Shown in pieces: positions 37,090 through 45,489 of a DNA stretch of 64,000 bases. How positions within the stretch are numbered: position 1 is the first letter of the stretch; each line of letters opens with the position of its first letter. Position numbers and translations under genes: made by a program. Where the stretch lies: assembly GCA_046349255.1 (NCBI GenBank), contig JAXMCR010000002.1, forward strand, positions 372,001-436,000, read 5' to 3'. Under the pieces are notes generated by a model, which saw only the letters and a list, made by a program, of their open reading frames with translations, was not told where the DNA came from and did no database searches. The DNA is from DAIODI01 sp046349255 (GTDB taxonomy: Bacteria > Pseudomonadota > Alphaproteobacteria > Rhizobiales > Aestuariivirgaceae).

Positions 37090-37608
37090 ATGGTGCGTGA
37101 GGAGTCCCATCGAGCGTTCCGCGCGCAACTGGTCGTCGACGAGCACCGCCAGCTCTTCGATTACTGGGTGGAGCGCTCACGCGGACGCGCGATGCCCGAA
37201 CGGCGCGACATCAATCCTGCGCATTTCCCGAAACTGCTGCCGTCGATCAGCCTGATCGACATCGAAAGCGACAGCCGATACCGCGTTCGACTTGCCGGGA
37301 GCGCGCTCCGCGAGATCTATGACCGCGAGATCACCGGCCTCTACATCGACGACATCGATTTCGGTCGCGCCAAGGACTACTGGGCCGCCTCATACGCCCG
37401 TGTCGCCCGCACGGGCCGGCCCGCGCAGGGCGTGATCCGCAGCCCGCGCGCGACCAAGGAGCACCTCGTGCAGTTCTGGCTGAAGCTGCCCTTGGCCGCC
37501 GACGGGTCCACGACGCCGGGGATGATCCTGTGCCTCGACAGTTGCGTGCCGGCGACGAGCGTCGGCACGCCGGTCTCGAGCGAGGTGCTCGCGGCAATCG
37601 CCGGTTGA
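37090..37608 (+). CDS. PAS_5-family protein
   Basis: The protein has 172 aa from an ATG at 37090, with GGAGGGG immediately upstream; GTG at 37093 has slightly better spacing. It matches the alphaproteobacterial PAS_5 (PF07310) pattern: RAMPERRDINPAHFPKLLPSISLIDIE, then YRVRLAGSALREIYDREITG and a C-terminal sheet. There is no output domain, transmembrane helix or signal peptide. Such proteins are thought to be stand-alone PAS sensors or partners of other signalling proteins. Function unknown. Confidence 0.75.
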   Translation: MVREESHRAFRAQLVVDEHRQLFDYWVERSRGRAMPERRDINPAHFPKLLPSISLIDIESDSRYRVRLAGSALREIYDREITGLYIDDIDFGRAKDYWAASYARVARTGRPAQGVIRSPRATKEHLVQFWLKLPLAADGSTTPGMILCLDSCVPATSVGTPVSSEVLAAIAG

Positions 37609-37613
37609 CGGTT

Positions 37614-37629
37614 TAGGAATTTTATCCTA
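37614..37629. promoter_or_regulatory. TAGGA/TCCTA dyad before the DUF6456 gene
   Basis: TAGGA-N6-TCCTA (arms at 37614-37618 and 37625-37629), with a further ATCCT just downstream, lies 55 nt upstream of the DUF6456 start in the short AT-rich gap. It may be an operator or part of a promoter. Confidence 0.35.
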
Positions 37630-37683
37630 TATCCTCGAACGACCGCGGCTCTTGGTTCGGGCAACGGCACCGAGGAACGAAGC

Positions 37684-38160
37684 ATGAACGCTACGTCGGC
37701 GTCAAGAGTGCGGAAGTCCGGATCGGCCGCGAAGGCCGTACCTCCGCTTCGCCAGAGCGAAAGCCCGCTCGCCTGGCTCTACAACCGCCGCGACCGGGCC
37801 GGCCGGCGCCTCTTGAGCGAGGCGCAGTTTCAGGCGGGCGAGCAACTCCGTCGCGACTACGACCGCGCGCAGTGTTCACCACAGGTGACGAGCCGCTGGG
37901 AGCCCGGCCCGCGATCGCCGTTGCGCCCCGGCAGCAGTCTCCTCACGGCCTCCGAACAGGCGCTTGCCGCGCGCGAGCGGGTGCACCGCGCGCTCGAGGC
38001 GGTCGGCGGCGACCTCGCCTCGATCCTCCTGAAGGTGTGCTGCCTGGAACAGGGGCTCGAGCAGGCCGAGCGGGCGCTCGGCTGGCCAACGCGATCGGGA
38101 AAGCTCGTGCTGCAGATCGCGCTCGAGCGGCTCGCCGTTCACTACGGCATCCGTGGCTGA
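37684..38160 (+). CDS. DUF6456 domain protein
   Basis: The protein has 158 aa. The C-terminal ~120 residues match the DUF6456 pattern (SPLAWLYNRRDRAGRRLLSE, AGEQLRRDYDRAQ, LLKVCCLEQGLEQAERALGWPTRSGKLVLQIALERLA). This last segment looks like a helix-turn-helix, so DNA binding is possible. The family is largely restricted to Hyphomicrobiales and uncharacterised. The first ~20 residues are basic and probably disordered. Confidence 0.75.
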   Translation: MNATSASRVRKSGSAAKAVPPLRQSESPLAWLYNRRDRAGRRLLSEAQFQAGEQLRRDYDRAQCSPQVTSRWEPGPRSPLRPGSSLLTASEQALAARERVHRALEAVGGDLASILLKVCCLEQGLEQAERALGWPTRSGKLVLQIALERLAVHYGIRG

Positions 38161-38164
38161 AGCG

Positions 38165-38623
38165 TCAGGCGCGGCCGAGCGCGGCGGCTTCGGCCTGCAC
38201 GCGCTTGATCATCGATGCGAGCCCGTTCGAGCGCTGCGGCGTCAGGTGCTGGTCGAGGCCGAGGCCCCGCAGCGCGCCCTGAACGTCCATCGCCGATACG
38301 TCGGCCGGTGCCCGCCCGGACAGCAGCGACACCAGCAGGGCGACGAGGCCGCGCACGATCAGCGCATCGCTGTCGCCGCGCAGGAGAAGCACGGGCGCCC
38401 CGTTCCCCGCCGCTGTGCGCGTCGTGACCCAGACCTGGCTCGCGCAGCCCTGCACCTTGTTTGCGGGCGTACGGTCGGACTCCGGGAACTCGCCCATCGC
38501 CCGGCCGAGCTCGATCAGGTAGCGATAGCGGTCTTCCCAGTCGTCGAGGAACGAGAAATTCTCGACGATCTCGTCGAACGGCGGAAGGTCCGGCGGGCGG
38601 GCGGCGGTCACGGCTTCGGTCAT
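38165..38623 (-). CDS. sufE: SufE-family sulfur acceptor
   Basis: The protein has 152 aa from the ATG at 38623; an ATG 33 nt upstream is also in frame. The persulfide-accepting cysteine is C60 in KVQGCASQVWV, with the SufE core (PPFDEIVENFSFLDDWEDRYRYLIELG) and the C-terminal RSNGLASMIKRV. It accepts sulfur from SufS for Fe-S cluster assembly. No suf operon is nearby. Confidence 0.93.
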   Translation of the reverse strand: MTEAVTAARPPDLPPFDEIVENFSFLDDWEDRYRYLIELGRAMGEFPESDRTPANKVQGCASQVWVTTRTAAGNGAPVLLLRGDSDALIVRGLVALLVSLLSGRAPADVSAMDVQGALRGLGLDQHLTPQRSNGLASMIKRVQAEAAALGRA

Positions 38624-38658
38624 CGCCCTGAGATAGCGGCGCGCCCCGAACATCACAA

Positions 38659-38683
38659 GGCCGGCCCCTTCCGGAGGCCGGCC
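38659..38683 (-). terminator. GC hairpin between the DUF5330 and sufE genes
   Basis: GGCCGGCC at 38659-38666 and again at 38676-38683 (self-complementary) can form a strong hairpin about 28 nt after the DUF5330 stop on the minus strand. The T-run is weak (TTGTGATG), so it may be a leaky terminator or an attenuating stem at the start of sufE. Confidence 0.45.
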
Positions 38684-38710
38684 CGCAAGATCGTCAGGCT
38701 GGAAGAACGG

Positions 38711-39154
38711 TCAGCTCGTGCGCTTCTGCTTCGGTCCGCGCCACTCAGGGATCAGATCCTCGATGGTGAGGGTCGACTGCGACTCGGCTGCTTGGGCAAC
38801 GCTGGTGATGCTGCCGGTCGGCATCGGGTCCGCCTTGGCGCGCACGCCGAGCGGCGGATCAGTCGAATGCACGGTCGGCGACTGCGACCACTCGTAGACG
38901 AGGCGGAACGAGTATTTCGCCTTCGCCTCGAGCTTGGCCAGCACGCCGTGCGCGGTTTCGCAGACGCTCGGCTGGCGCGCGCAGAACTGTGAGAAGTCCT
39001 CGACCGCGCCCACGGCGGCGGTGAACATGTCCGGCGAGGCGATCTCGTTCAGGTCGGAGACCGTCGTCACGCCGTTCGGTCCCGCCTGCTCCGGCGGGGA
39101 CGGCAACAGGAGAGCAACGACCCCAAGATAGATTGCAGCCCTAAGGATCCTCAT
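38711..39154 (-). CDS. DUF5330 exported protein
   Basis: The protein has 147 aa, with an N-terminal hydrophobic signal (LRAAIYLGVVALLLPSPP), two cysteines (FCARQPSVCETA) that could form a disulfide, and a Ser/Thr-rich tail ending in basic residues. It resembles the Hyphomicrobiales DUF5330 family; function unknown. It is divergent from the peptidoglycan-binding gene, with 283 nt between (39155-39437) that are AT-rich and contain no gene. Confidence 0.7.
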   Translation of the reverse strand: MRILRAAIYLGVVALLLPSPPEQAGPNGVTTVSDLNEIASPDMFTAAVGAVEDFSQFCARQPSVCETAHGVLAKLEAKAKYSFRLVYEWSQSPTVHSTDPPLGVRAKADPMPTGSITSVAQAAESQSTLTIEDLIPEWRGPKQKRTS

Positions 39155-39437
39155 TGTCGACGCCCTGGTTTTTCTTGTGGCTCGACGCTACCGCCAAACC
39201 TTTCCGAGGCGGCTAAACGAGAGGGTGAAAGTTTATTCAATTACCCGCCGGAATTGGCACACGGGGCAGCCGCTCTGCATTTTCTCTATAAATTTCAATG
39301 CTTTAGCCAAACTCTGGCGGCGCAGAACCGTCCATTCCTGACTCAGGGCCGAAACCGCTTCTTAACCTCGTTTGCTGCAAATTCGACCCAATCCCGCAAC
39401 GCGGCCGTCAGCATGTTCTGGCAGGCCTGGAAGCAAC

Positions 39438-40235
39438 ATGATCGACGAGACGATCGAGGACGAGGGCGAAGACCGGAAGGCCCGCAGGTGGTACCCGGTT
39501 TCGGCCGGTATCACGGTGTGCCTGGCGCTGCTGTGCGGCACCGCGATCACGTGGAACGCGCTCTACAATCAGCGCCCGCAGGTGGCGGCAGCGAACGCGC
39601 GCACCATCGAGCTCAAGGCGAAGCCGCCGGCGCCGAAGGTTGCGCAAGCCGTACCCGCACCGCAGCCGAAGCCCGCGGTTCCCGTTGCGACCGGCGCGAA
39701 GGCGGAGATCGCCGTCGACGCCGACAGCGCGCCCGCCGGCAAGGGAGACGCGGCGGGCAGCCAGACGATCGCAGCGCTCCAGGCGGAGCTCGCCAAGCTC
39801 GGCTATTACGCAGGCGCAGCCAACGGGCAGATCGACGCCGACACCAAGGCGGCGGTCGACCGCTACCGCGCGCAGAATGATCTCGACCCTTCGGTCTCCT
39901 ACGAGGACGTGCTCGACCATGCGCGATTCGCCGCGCAGATCGTCGAGGCCGCGAACTATGCGCCTGCGAAGACGCAGGCGGCTGCACCCGCGACCCAGGG
40001 GGCGAGCGAGGGTGCCGCCGTCGACCACGACCAGATCGTGTTCGTGCAGAAGGGCCTCTCCGAACTCGGCTACGCGCCGGGGCCGGCCGACGGGCACCTC
40101 GGCGACATCACGAAGCGGGCGATCCGCGACTTCCAGGCCGAGCGCCACTTGCCTATCACCGGCGACATCACGCCGGAGCTCATCGCCGAACTGAAGAAAA
40201 CGAGCGGGCTCACCACGTTCCTCACCCGCCCGTGA
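39438..40235 (+). CDS. Membrane-anchored protein with two peptidoglycan-binding domains
   Basis: The protein has 265 aa from the ATG at 39438 (GGAAG upstream); an ATG at 39372 gives an unlikely cytoplasmic extension. A transmembrane helix lies at ~17-39 (WYPVSAGITVCLALLCGTAITW), followed by an Ala/Pro/Lys-rich linker and two PG_binding_1 domains: LQAELAKLGYYAGAANGQIDADTKAAVDRY and a second (VFVQKGLSELGYAPGPADGHLGDITKRAIRDFQ). It probably tethers the inner membrane to peptidoglycan. The DUF1491 gene follows 7 nt later. Confidence 0.82.
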   Translation: MIDETIEDEGEDRKARRWYPVSAGITVCLALLCGTAITWNALYNQRPQVAAANARTIELKAKPPAPKVAQAVPAPQPKPAVPVATGAKAEIAVDADSAPAGKGDAAGSQTIAALQAELAKLGYYAGAANGQIDADTKAAVDRYRAQNDLDPSVSYEDVLDHARFAAQIVEAANYAPAKTQAAAPATQGASEGAAVDHDQIVFVQKGLSELGYAPGPADGHLGDITKRAIRDFQAERHLPITGDITPELIAELKKTSGLTTFLTRP

Positions 40236-40242
40236 GGGCAGC

Positions 40243-40578
40243 GTGATCAAGTCCGGCCTCTGGGTGGCCGCGCACGTGCGGCGCTGCCACAACGAGGGCC
40301 TCTCCTGCGCCATCGTGCGGCGCGGGGCGGAGGAAGCCGGCACCGTGTTCATTCGCGTGATCGACCGCGAAGGGAAGGCCGCGTTGTTCGCGCCTGCGCC
40401 GGGGCCGACCTACGACGACGAGGGCCGCCGGCGCTGGCGCAACGTTTCCGGCGGGTTCGTCACGCTCGCTGAGACGGACGCAAAGATTCTACGCGAGACC
40501 GCGATCGACCCGGACATCTGGATCGTCGACATCGACGACCCGAAGGGCACGGGGCTGCTCGACGTGATCGTGGCCTGA
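40243..40578 (+). CDS. DUF1491 protein
   Basis: The protein has 111 aa from a GTG at 40243 (GAGGGCAGC upstream). It matches the small alphaproteobacterial DUF1491 family: LWVAAHVRRCHNEG, TVFIRVIDREGKAALFAPAPGP, and LRETAIDPDIWIVDIDD. Function unknown. It starts 7 nt after the peptidoglycan-binding gene and is probably co-transcribed. Confidence 0.85.
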   Translation: MIKSGLWVAAHVRRCHNEGLSCAIVRRGAEEAGTVFIRVIDREGKAALFAPAPGPTYDDEGRRRWRNVSGGFVTLAETDAKILRETAIDPDIWIVDIDDPKGTGLLDVIVA

Positions 40579-40630
40579 CGGCAACGCTCGGGGAGCGTCT
40601 CGCGACGCGATCCCGCAACGGGTCACTCCA

Positions 40631-40647
40631 TTAGCCGAATGTTAACC
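40631..40647 (+). promoter_or_regulatory. CtrA-like box TTAG-N7-TTAACC
   Basis: TTAG-CCGAATG-TTAACC differs from the CtrA consensus TTAA-N7-TTAACC at one base. It lies 58 nt before the 57-aa gene, at promoter distance. CtrA is the master cell-cycle regulator in alphaproteobacteria. Confidence 0.5.
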
Positions 40648-40705
40648 ATACCGGCGCTTGATCGTTCGCGTGGAACGTCCGGTCCACCGGCGAAGAGAGG
40701 GGAAC

Positions 40706-40879
40706 ATGGCCGACATTCTGCAGTTCGAACTGAAGCCCGTGGGGCGCTATCGCGACCGCGCGACGGTGCTGGGCGAGGTGGTGCTGTTTCCGGGCGTGCG
40801 GGTCGAACGTCTGGACCCTGCGACGCTCGGCGCGGCGATCGCCGGCGCGACCGACTTGATGGCCGCCGAGCACGGCTAG
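40706..40879 (+). CDS. Small (57 aa) uncharacterised protein
   Basis: The ATG at 40706 has GAGAGGGG 3 nt upstream, a strong ribosome binding site. The protein has 57 aa (MADILQFELKPVG, then GEVVLFPGVRVERL) and a charged and hydrophobic mix with no signal or transmembrane segment. It is preceded by a CtrA-like box and transcribed alone; the converging DUF1254 gene begins its stop 2 nt after its own. I recognise no family. Confidence 0.7.
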   Translation: MADILQFELKPVGRYRDRATVLGEVVLFPGVRVERLDPATLGAAIAGATDLMAAEHG

Positions 40880-40880
40880 A

Positions 40881-41444
40881 TCAGCCCGCGACGTTGCAGG
40901 TCGATTTCGCAAGCGCCTGCGCGATCGCGCCGCGCTCGGCGTTGAACTTCGGGAGCGCGCGCAGCACGATGACGCCCTTCGGCATCGGCAGGTCGATGAA
41001 GATCTGGTTCGCGGTCGACTGCGGGTCGATCGTGCCGAGCCCCTTCTCCTCCTCGGGCGTCTGCGCGGTGTCGGCTTTGCGGCGCAGCACCAGCGACAGT
41101 TCCTCGACGCCCGCCTGGCGGTCGTTGAGAAGGTAGGCGTTGCGGCCGTCCGCGGTGACGACGGTGAGCGACCAGTAGTCCGACGGGATGGGCAGCACCG
41201 CGCGCGTCGGCGCGTTGGTCACGTCGAAGGCGCACACCGCGTGCACGAGAGCCGGGCCCTCGAGCGGCAGCAGGCGCTGCGTCTCCTGATCCGTCAGCAC
41301 ACGGAACTGGTTCATGCCGGCGACCTCGGTGAACGAGGCCATCACCTGGTCGAGCTTCGGGCGCGGTGCGAACAGCACGTACGAGAAATGCACGATGACG
41401 GCGACGAGCGCGGTGGCGAGCACCCAGAACAGCGCACGGTTCAT
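40881..41444 (-). CDS. DUF1254 family exported protein
   Basis: The protein has 187 aa, with an N-terminal signal anchor (ALFWVLATALVAVIVHFSYVLF) and a beta-rich domain (PTRAVLPIPSDYWSLTVVTADGRNAYLLNDRQAG). Its start overlaps the DUF1214 stop as TGATG. In this order the pair sits next to a class A PBP. Function unknown; an envelope role is likely from context. Confidence 0.75.
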   Translation of the reverse strand: MNRALFWVLATALVAVIVHFSYVLFAPRPKLDQVMASFTEVAGMNQFRVLTDQETQRLLPLEGPALVHAVCAFDVTNAPTRAVLPIPSDYWSLTVVTADGRNAYLLNDRQAGVEELSLVLRRKADTAQTPEEEKGLGTIDPQSTANQIFIDLPMPKGVIVLRALPKFNAERGAIAQALAKSTCNVAG

Positions 41445-41992
41445 CAGCAGCGCTCCAGCCGCACCTGCGGCAGCGGCGGTTCGGCGCCGGGCTTCCTCGC
41501 GAGCACGCCGGCGCTGTAGGCGCGCAGGTAGACGCGGTAGCCGCCGCCCGCCGTCTTCACCCAGTTGCCGGGCTGCGGCGAGGGCGAGAGCATCACGCGG
41601 ATCGTGCCGTCGGGTTCGAGCACCGCGGCCTGCGAGGTGATGCCGGTGCTGCCCTCCGGACCGGGTTCGGTCCACAGGCTCCACCAGCGCGACGGCGGCA
41701 GCGGCCCCTCGAGAACGTACGTACACGATGCTTCAAGCGGCTTGCCCGCGGCGTCGACGGCGGTCTCGAACTCCGTCGCCTCGAAGGTGCTGATCGGCAG
41801 CCGGCCGTCGATCAGGAAGTGGGCGCGCGTGTACGGATCTTCGTCCTGGCGGCCGGCGCTCGGCCAGGTGAGCCACTGGCCGTAGGTGGTCGAGATGCCG
41901 GCGAACCCGGTGTCGATCGCGCGCGCCGCGGTGACGAGGCCGACGCCGCCGCCGATCAGTGCGCAGAGCGCGATCTTCGCCGGCCCGTGCAT
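41444..41992 (-). CDS. DUF1214 family exported protein
   Basis: The protein has 182 aa, with a signal-like N-terminus (IALCALIGGGVGLVTAARA), and the DUF1214 pattern YTRAHFLIDGRLPIS, TYVLEGPLPPSRWWSLWTEP and MLSPSPQPGNWVKT. It begins 3 nt after the PBP stop, so it is probably translated with that gene. Confidence 0.8.
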   Translation of the reverse strand: MHGPAKIALCALIGGGVGLVTAARAIDTGFAGISTTYGQWLTWPSAGRQDEDPYTRAHFLIDGRLPISTFEATEFETAVDAAGKPLEASCTYVLEGPLPPSRWWSLWTEPGPEGSTGITSQAAVLEPDGTIRVMLSPSPQPGNWVKTAGGGYRVYLRAYSAGVLARKPGAEPPLPQVRLERC

Positions 41993-41995
41993 GTG

Positions 41996-44389
41996 CTACC
42001 GGTCGCCGAAGGCGCGGCCGCGGAAGTTCTGCCGCGTGCCAGCGCCGGGCCGGTAGACGTCGACCGGCGGCGTGACGTCGACGGTCGCCTTGCGCCGTTC
42101 CGCCTGCTGGCGCGTCTTCTGCACCGGCTGCTGCTCGAACAGGCCCATCATGTCCTGGAGCACCGCGACGACCGCGGCATCGGGCTCCTGGCGGGTCGAC
42201 ACGGCGCCGCCGGACTGGGCATCGGGCGCGGCAGCATCGGCGGACGCGGCTTCGTCCGTCGGCGCAGAAGCGTCGGTCACGGCCGGGCCGTCCGTCGTTT
42301 CGGGGCTCGGGGGCGCCGCTTCGATGGCGGCGTCGGCGACAACTTGCTTCCTGTATTCGTCGTAGGCCGCCAGATGCTCCGGCTCGACGGGAAGGCCCGC
42401 GAGCGCGGCCGGCTCGTGGCCCGCTTCCGCGATCATCATGTAGCGGTTCCAGGTGATCGCGGGCAGCGTGCCGCCGGTCATCTTCTTCATCTCGGTGTGA
42501 TCGTCGTTGCCGAACCAGACGCCGGTGACGTAATGCGCCGTGTAGCCGACGAACCAGGCGTCGCGATAGCTCTGCGTCGTGCCGGTCTTGCCGGCCTGGG
42601 GCGTGAAGCCGAGCAGCGCGCGCGTGCCGGTGCCGGCCTTCACGACCTGCGCCATCATCTGGTTCAGCTCCTCGATCTTGTCGAGCGGCAGCACCTGCGG
42701 CGCCTCGCCCGCGACCTTGGCGCGGTCGTAGAGCACCTCGCCCGAGGGCGTCCTGATTTCGCTCACCGTATACGGACGAGCGAGCCTGCCGCCGTTGGCG
42801 AATGTCGCGTAGCCGGTGGTGAGATCCATCACCGTGACCTCGTTGGTGCCGAGCGGCAGCGAGGGCACGGCGAGCAGGTTCGACTTGATGCCCGCCGCGT
42901 GCGCGGTGTCGATGATCGCCTTGCGGCCCACCGCCTGCATGATGCGGATCGGCGGCGTATTGTAGGAATGGGCGAGCGCGGTCGTGAGGTTCGTCTTGCC
43001 CGCGTACTTCAGCGTGTAGTTCTTCGGCGACCAGGTGCCGATGGTGATCGGCGCATCGTAGATGGTGGTCGTCGGCGTAAAGCCGTTCATCAGCGCGGTG
43101 AGGTACACGAACGGCTTGAACGAGGAGCCGGGTTGGCGCAGCGCGTCGGTCGCGCGATTGAACTGGCTCTGCGCGTAGTCGCGCCCGCCGACGATGGCGA
43201 CGAGCGCGCCGTCGGGCTTCATCGTGACGAGCGCGGCCTGCGAGGCGTTATAGGCGGGGGCGTCGTTGTCCAGCGCCTCGTTGATGATCTTCTGCGCCTG
43301 CTTCTGCAGGTTCAGGTCGACGGTGGTCTTCACCTCGATCACGTAGTCGGACGTGAGGTTCTGCTCGGTGATGAGGTCGAGCGTCTGCTTGTAGGCCCAG
43401 TCGAGGAACCAGTCGGGCACGTAATAGTCCGCCTGGTTGACGATCTGCGCCGGGTGCTGGCGCGCCTCGAACAGTTCGCCCTGCGAGATGAAGCCGACGT
43501 CGAGCATGCGGTAGAGCACGATGTTGGTGCGCGCCTTCGACGCCTCGGGGTTCGAGTGCGGCGCGTAGTTCGACGGCGCCTTGAACAGGCCGCCGAGCAC
43601 GGCGGCCTCGGCGAGGTTCACGTCGCGCACCGACTTGCCGAAGTAGTACTGCGAAGCGGCCTCGACGCCGTAGGTGCCGCCGCCGAGATAGGACCGGTCG
43701 AGGTAGAGCTTCAGGATCTGGTCCTTGCTGAGCCGCGACTCGATCCAGAGCGCCATGAAGGCTTCGTGGATCTTGCGCTTGATCGACCGCTCCGGCGAGA
43801 GGAACAGGTTCTTCGCCAGCTGCTGGGTGAGCGTCGAGCCGCCCTGCACCACCTGGTCGGCCTGCGCGTTGACGACGAGCGCGCGGAGCAGGCCCTGGAG
43901 GTCGATGCCGAAATGCTCGTAGAAGCGCGCGTCCTCGGTGGCGAGCACGGCGTGGACGACGTTCGCCGGAATCTCCTCGAGCGGGATCGCATCGTCCTGC
44001 AGCACGCCGCGCCGGCCGATGATCTGGCCGTGTTCGTCCGTGAACGTCATCGCGTACTGGCGGCCGCGGTTCCAGATGTCCCCGGTGTTGTCGAACGGGG
44101 GAATGGCGACGAGCGTCGCGAGCACCGCGCCGCCGAGCGCGAAGGTCAGCGCGTCGTCGAGGAGGTCGACGAGGATGCGCACCGGTCCCGACAGCCGGAA
44201 GTGCTCGAGCAGCGAGGCGTAGGCGCCCCAGGCGCGGCGGACGAACGAGCGCAGCTCGTAGAGCGCGGAGAGCGCCCACGAATCGACCCAGAAGAAGAAG
44301 CGATAGACCGGATTTGGCTCCGGAATCTTTGTCACGGCCCGAAAACCCCGATGCGCCAGCGCCTCGACGCTGCCCGGCTCAAGCTCCAA
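41996..44389 (-). CDS. Class A penicillin-binding protein (PBP1A family)
   Basis: The protein has 797 aa. A transmembrane helix near residues 80-97 precedes the GT51 transglycosylase (ATEDARFYEHFGID, QGGSTLTQQLAKNLFL) and the transpeptidase with SSFK (in RQPGSSFKPF), SYNT and KTGTT. It polymerises and crosslinks peptidoglycan in the periplasm. The cytoplasmic leader of ~75 residues is longer than in E. coli PBPs, and the last ~110 residues are Ala/Asp/Pro-rich and likely disordered. It is followed by the DUF1214/DUF1254 pair. Confidence 0.92.
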   Translation of the reverse strand: MELEPGSVEALAHRGFRAVTKIPEPNPVYRFFFWVDSWALSALYELRSFVRRAWGAYASLLEHFRLSGPVRILVDLLDDALTFALGGAVLATLVAIPPFDNTGDIWNRGRQYAMTFTDEHGQIIGRRGVLQDDAIPLEEIPANVVHAVLATEDARFYEHFGIDLQGLLRALVVNAQADQVVQGGSTLTQQLAKNLFLSPERSIKRKIHEAFMALWIESRLSKDQILKLYLDRSYLGGGTYGVEAASQYYFGKSVRDVNLAEAAVLGGLFKAPSNYAPHSNPEASKARTNIVLYRMLDVGFISQGELFEARQHPAQIVNQADYYVPDWFLDWAYKQTLDLITEQNLTSDYVIEVKTTVDLNLQKQAQKIINEALDNDAPAYNASQAALVTMKPDGALVAIVGGRDYAQSQFNRATDALRQPGSSFKPFVYLTALMNGFTPTTTIYDAPITIGTWSPKNYTLKYAGKTNLTTALAHSYNTPPIRIMQAVGRKAIIDTAHAAGIKSNLLAVPSLPLGTNEVTVMDLTTGYATFANGGRLARPYTVSEIRTPSGEVLYDRAKVAGEAPQVLPLDKIEELNQMMAQVVKAGTGTRALLGFTPQAGKTGTTQSYRDAWFVGYTAHYVTGVWFGNDDHTEMKKMTGGTLPAITWNRYMMIAEAGHEPAALAGLPVEPEHLAAYDEYRKQVVADAAIEAAPPSPETTDGPAVTDASAPTDEAASADAAAPDAQSGGAVSTRQEPDAAVVAVLQDMMGLFEQQPVQKTRQQAERRKATVDVTPPVDVYRPGAGTRQNFRGRAFGDR

Positions 44390-44476
44390 CGGCAGTGTGG
44401 CGGAAACCCGGCGCGACCAATATAGGCGACTGCGGCCGCGACTTCAAAGCGAAGGCCGGTTGCGCCGGCATGAAAC

Positions 44477-44498
44477 CGGGCGCTCCGGGAAGCGCCCG
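44477..44498 (-). terminator. Hairpin after the small exported protein gene
   Basis: On the minus strand CGGGCGCT-N6-AGCGCCCG forms an 8-bp stem 32 nt after the stop of the 44530-45000 gene, followed by GTTTCA. The T-tract is short, so it is a moderate terminator candidate separating that gene from the PBP gene. Confidence 0.5.
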
Positions 44499-44529
44499 AT
44501 CGTTGCCGGAGCGTGTCGGCACGGCAGCG

Positions 44530-45000
44530 CTACTTCCTGCAGTTGCCGAAGGCGATGAGGCTCTGGTCGGCGGTCTGCATGGCGAGCGAGGCCGCGTCGC
44601 TGTTGTCGTGAATGAGGAGCTGCCAGGCGAAGGGTCCATCGACCCCGTGCAGCATGAGCTGGTCGGCCGTGTGCACCACGCCGTCGATGCGGTCGGGGCG
44701 CGCGTAGCCGGTCTCGTCGACCGCGGCGACGGTGTTCGACTCGAAGTCGACCGTCACCTTGAGCGGCAGGACGAGGCCCTTCACGTCGCTTCCCTTCTTG
44801 CAGGAATCGCCCGAGCAGTTGTGCATCACCTTGAAGTCGCAGCGCAGCGGCGGCGGCATGGTCGCGGCCTGCTGGCCCTGCTGCGGCTGGCCTTCCGCGC
44901 CCTCCGCGGGGGCCTGCGCGGTCTGCGCCATCGCGGCCGAGGCGGCAGCGAGGCCCGTCGCGAGCGTGAGCGCGCAGACGAGGTGCTTGATCTTCAGCAT
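44530..45000 (-). CDS. Small exported protein, unknown
   Basis: The protein has 156 aa, with a signal peptide ending AAMAQ and AGGAGA 6 nt before the ATG. After a Gln/Ala/Pro-rich linker there is a compact domain with four cysteines (CDFKVMHNCSGDSCKKG and the C-terminal FGNCRK), likely two disulfides. It resembles a Hyphomicrobiales-specific exported hypothetical. It is preceded 25 nt upstream by another small exported protein on the same strand. Confidence 0.75.
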   Translation of the reverse strand: MLKIKHLVCALTLATGLAAASAAMAQTAQAPAEGAEGQPQQGQQAATMPPPLRCDFKVMHNCSGDSCKKGSDVKGLVLPLKVTVDFESNTVAAVDETGYARPDRIDGVVHTADQLMLHGVDGPFAWQLLIHDNSDAASLAMQTADQSLIAFGNCRK

Positions 45001-45025
45001 ACGGTTTCTCCTGTGCGCTTCGGCT

Positions 45026-45304
45026 TCAGCGGCAGTACCACGGGTAGGGAGGATAGTACGGGCACGGAGCGTATGCCGGCGGCGGCACGTACACAGGCCG
45101 CGGGTAGTAGTAATAGGGGTGGTAGTAATAGGGCGCGCGGTAGGGCGCGGTGGCGATCGCCGCGCCGGCGATGGCGCCGGCGGCGAACGCGCCGCATCCC
45201 CAGCACCCGCCGCCGCGCCACCAGGCGCTCGCGGGGTGCGATCCTGCGACCATCATCGCCATCGCGGCGGCGAGCACGCCGGCGCGTGTCAACGTTCGAC
45301 GCAT
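45026..45304 (-). CDS. Tyr/Pro-rich small exported protein
   Basis: The protein has 92 aa from the ATG at 45304 (AGGAGAG 6 nt upstream), with a signal peptide ending PASA. The mature part has a Gly/Ala hydrophobic stretch (GGCWGCGAFAAGAIAGAAIA) and then a dense Tyr/Pro tail (YYYHPYYYYPRP). Similar rhizobial proteins exist, all uncharacterised; the tail may associate with the cell surface. An alternative upstream start would lack a signal sequence. Confidence 0.7.
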   Translation of the reverse strand: MRRTLTRAGVLAAAMAMMVAGSHPASAWWRGGGCWGCGAFAAGAIAGAAIATAPYRAPYYYHPYYYYPRPVYVPPPAYAPCPYYPPYPWYCR

Positions 45305-45489
45305 GTCTCTCTCCTCTTCGGCATGATCAGTGAACTGAACCCGGACACCGACTCGATCGGGCGATGCTAACACACGCTCCCGGCGATGCGACCGCCCCGC
45401 CTTCGCACGGTAACGGCTTCGTTCCCGGCCGTCCCGCCCTGCGACGCAAGAGCCATGGAAAGTTCCCGCCGCCCGTGTAGTCTTTCAAC

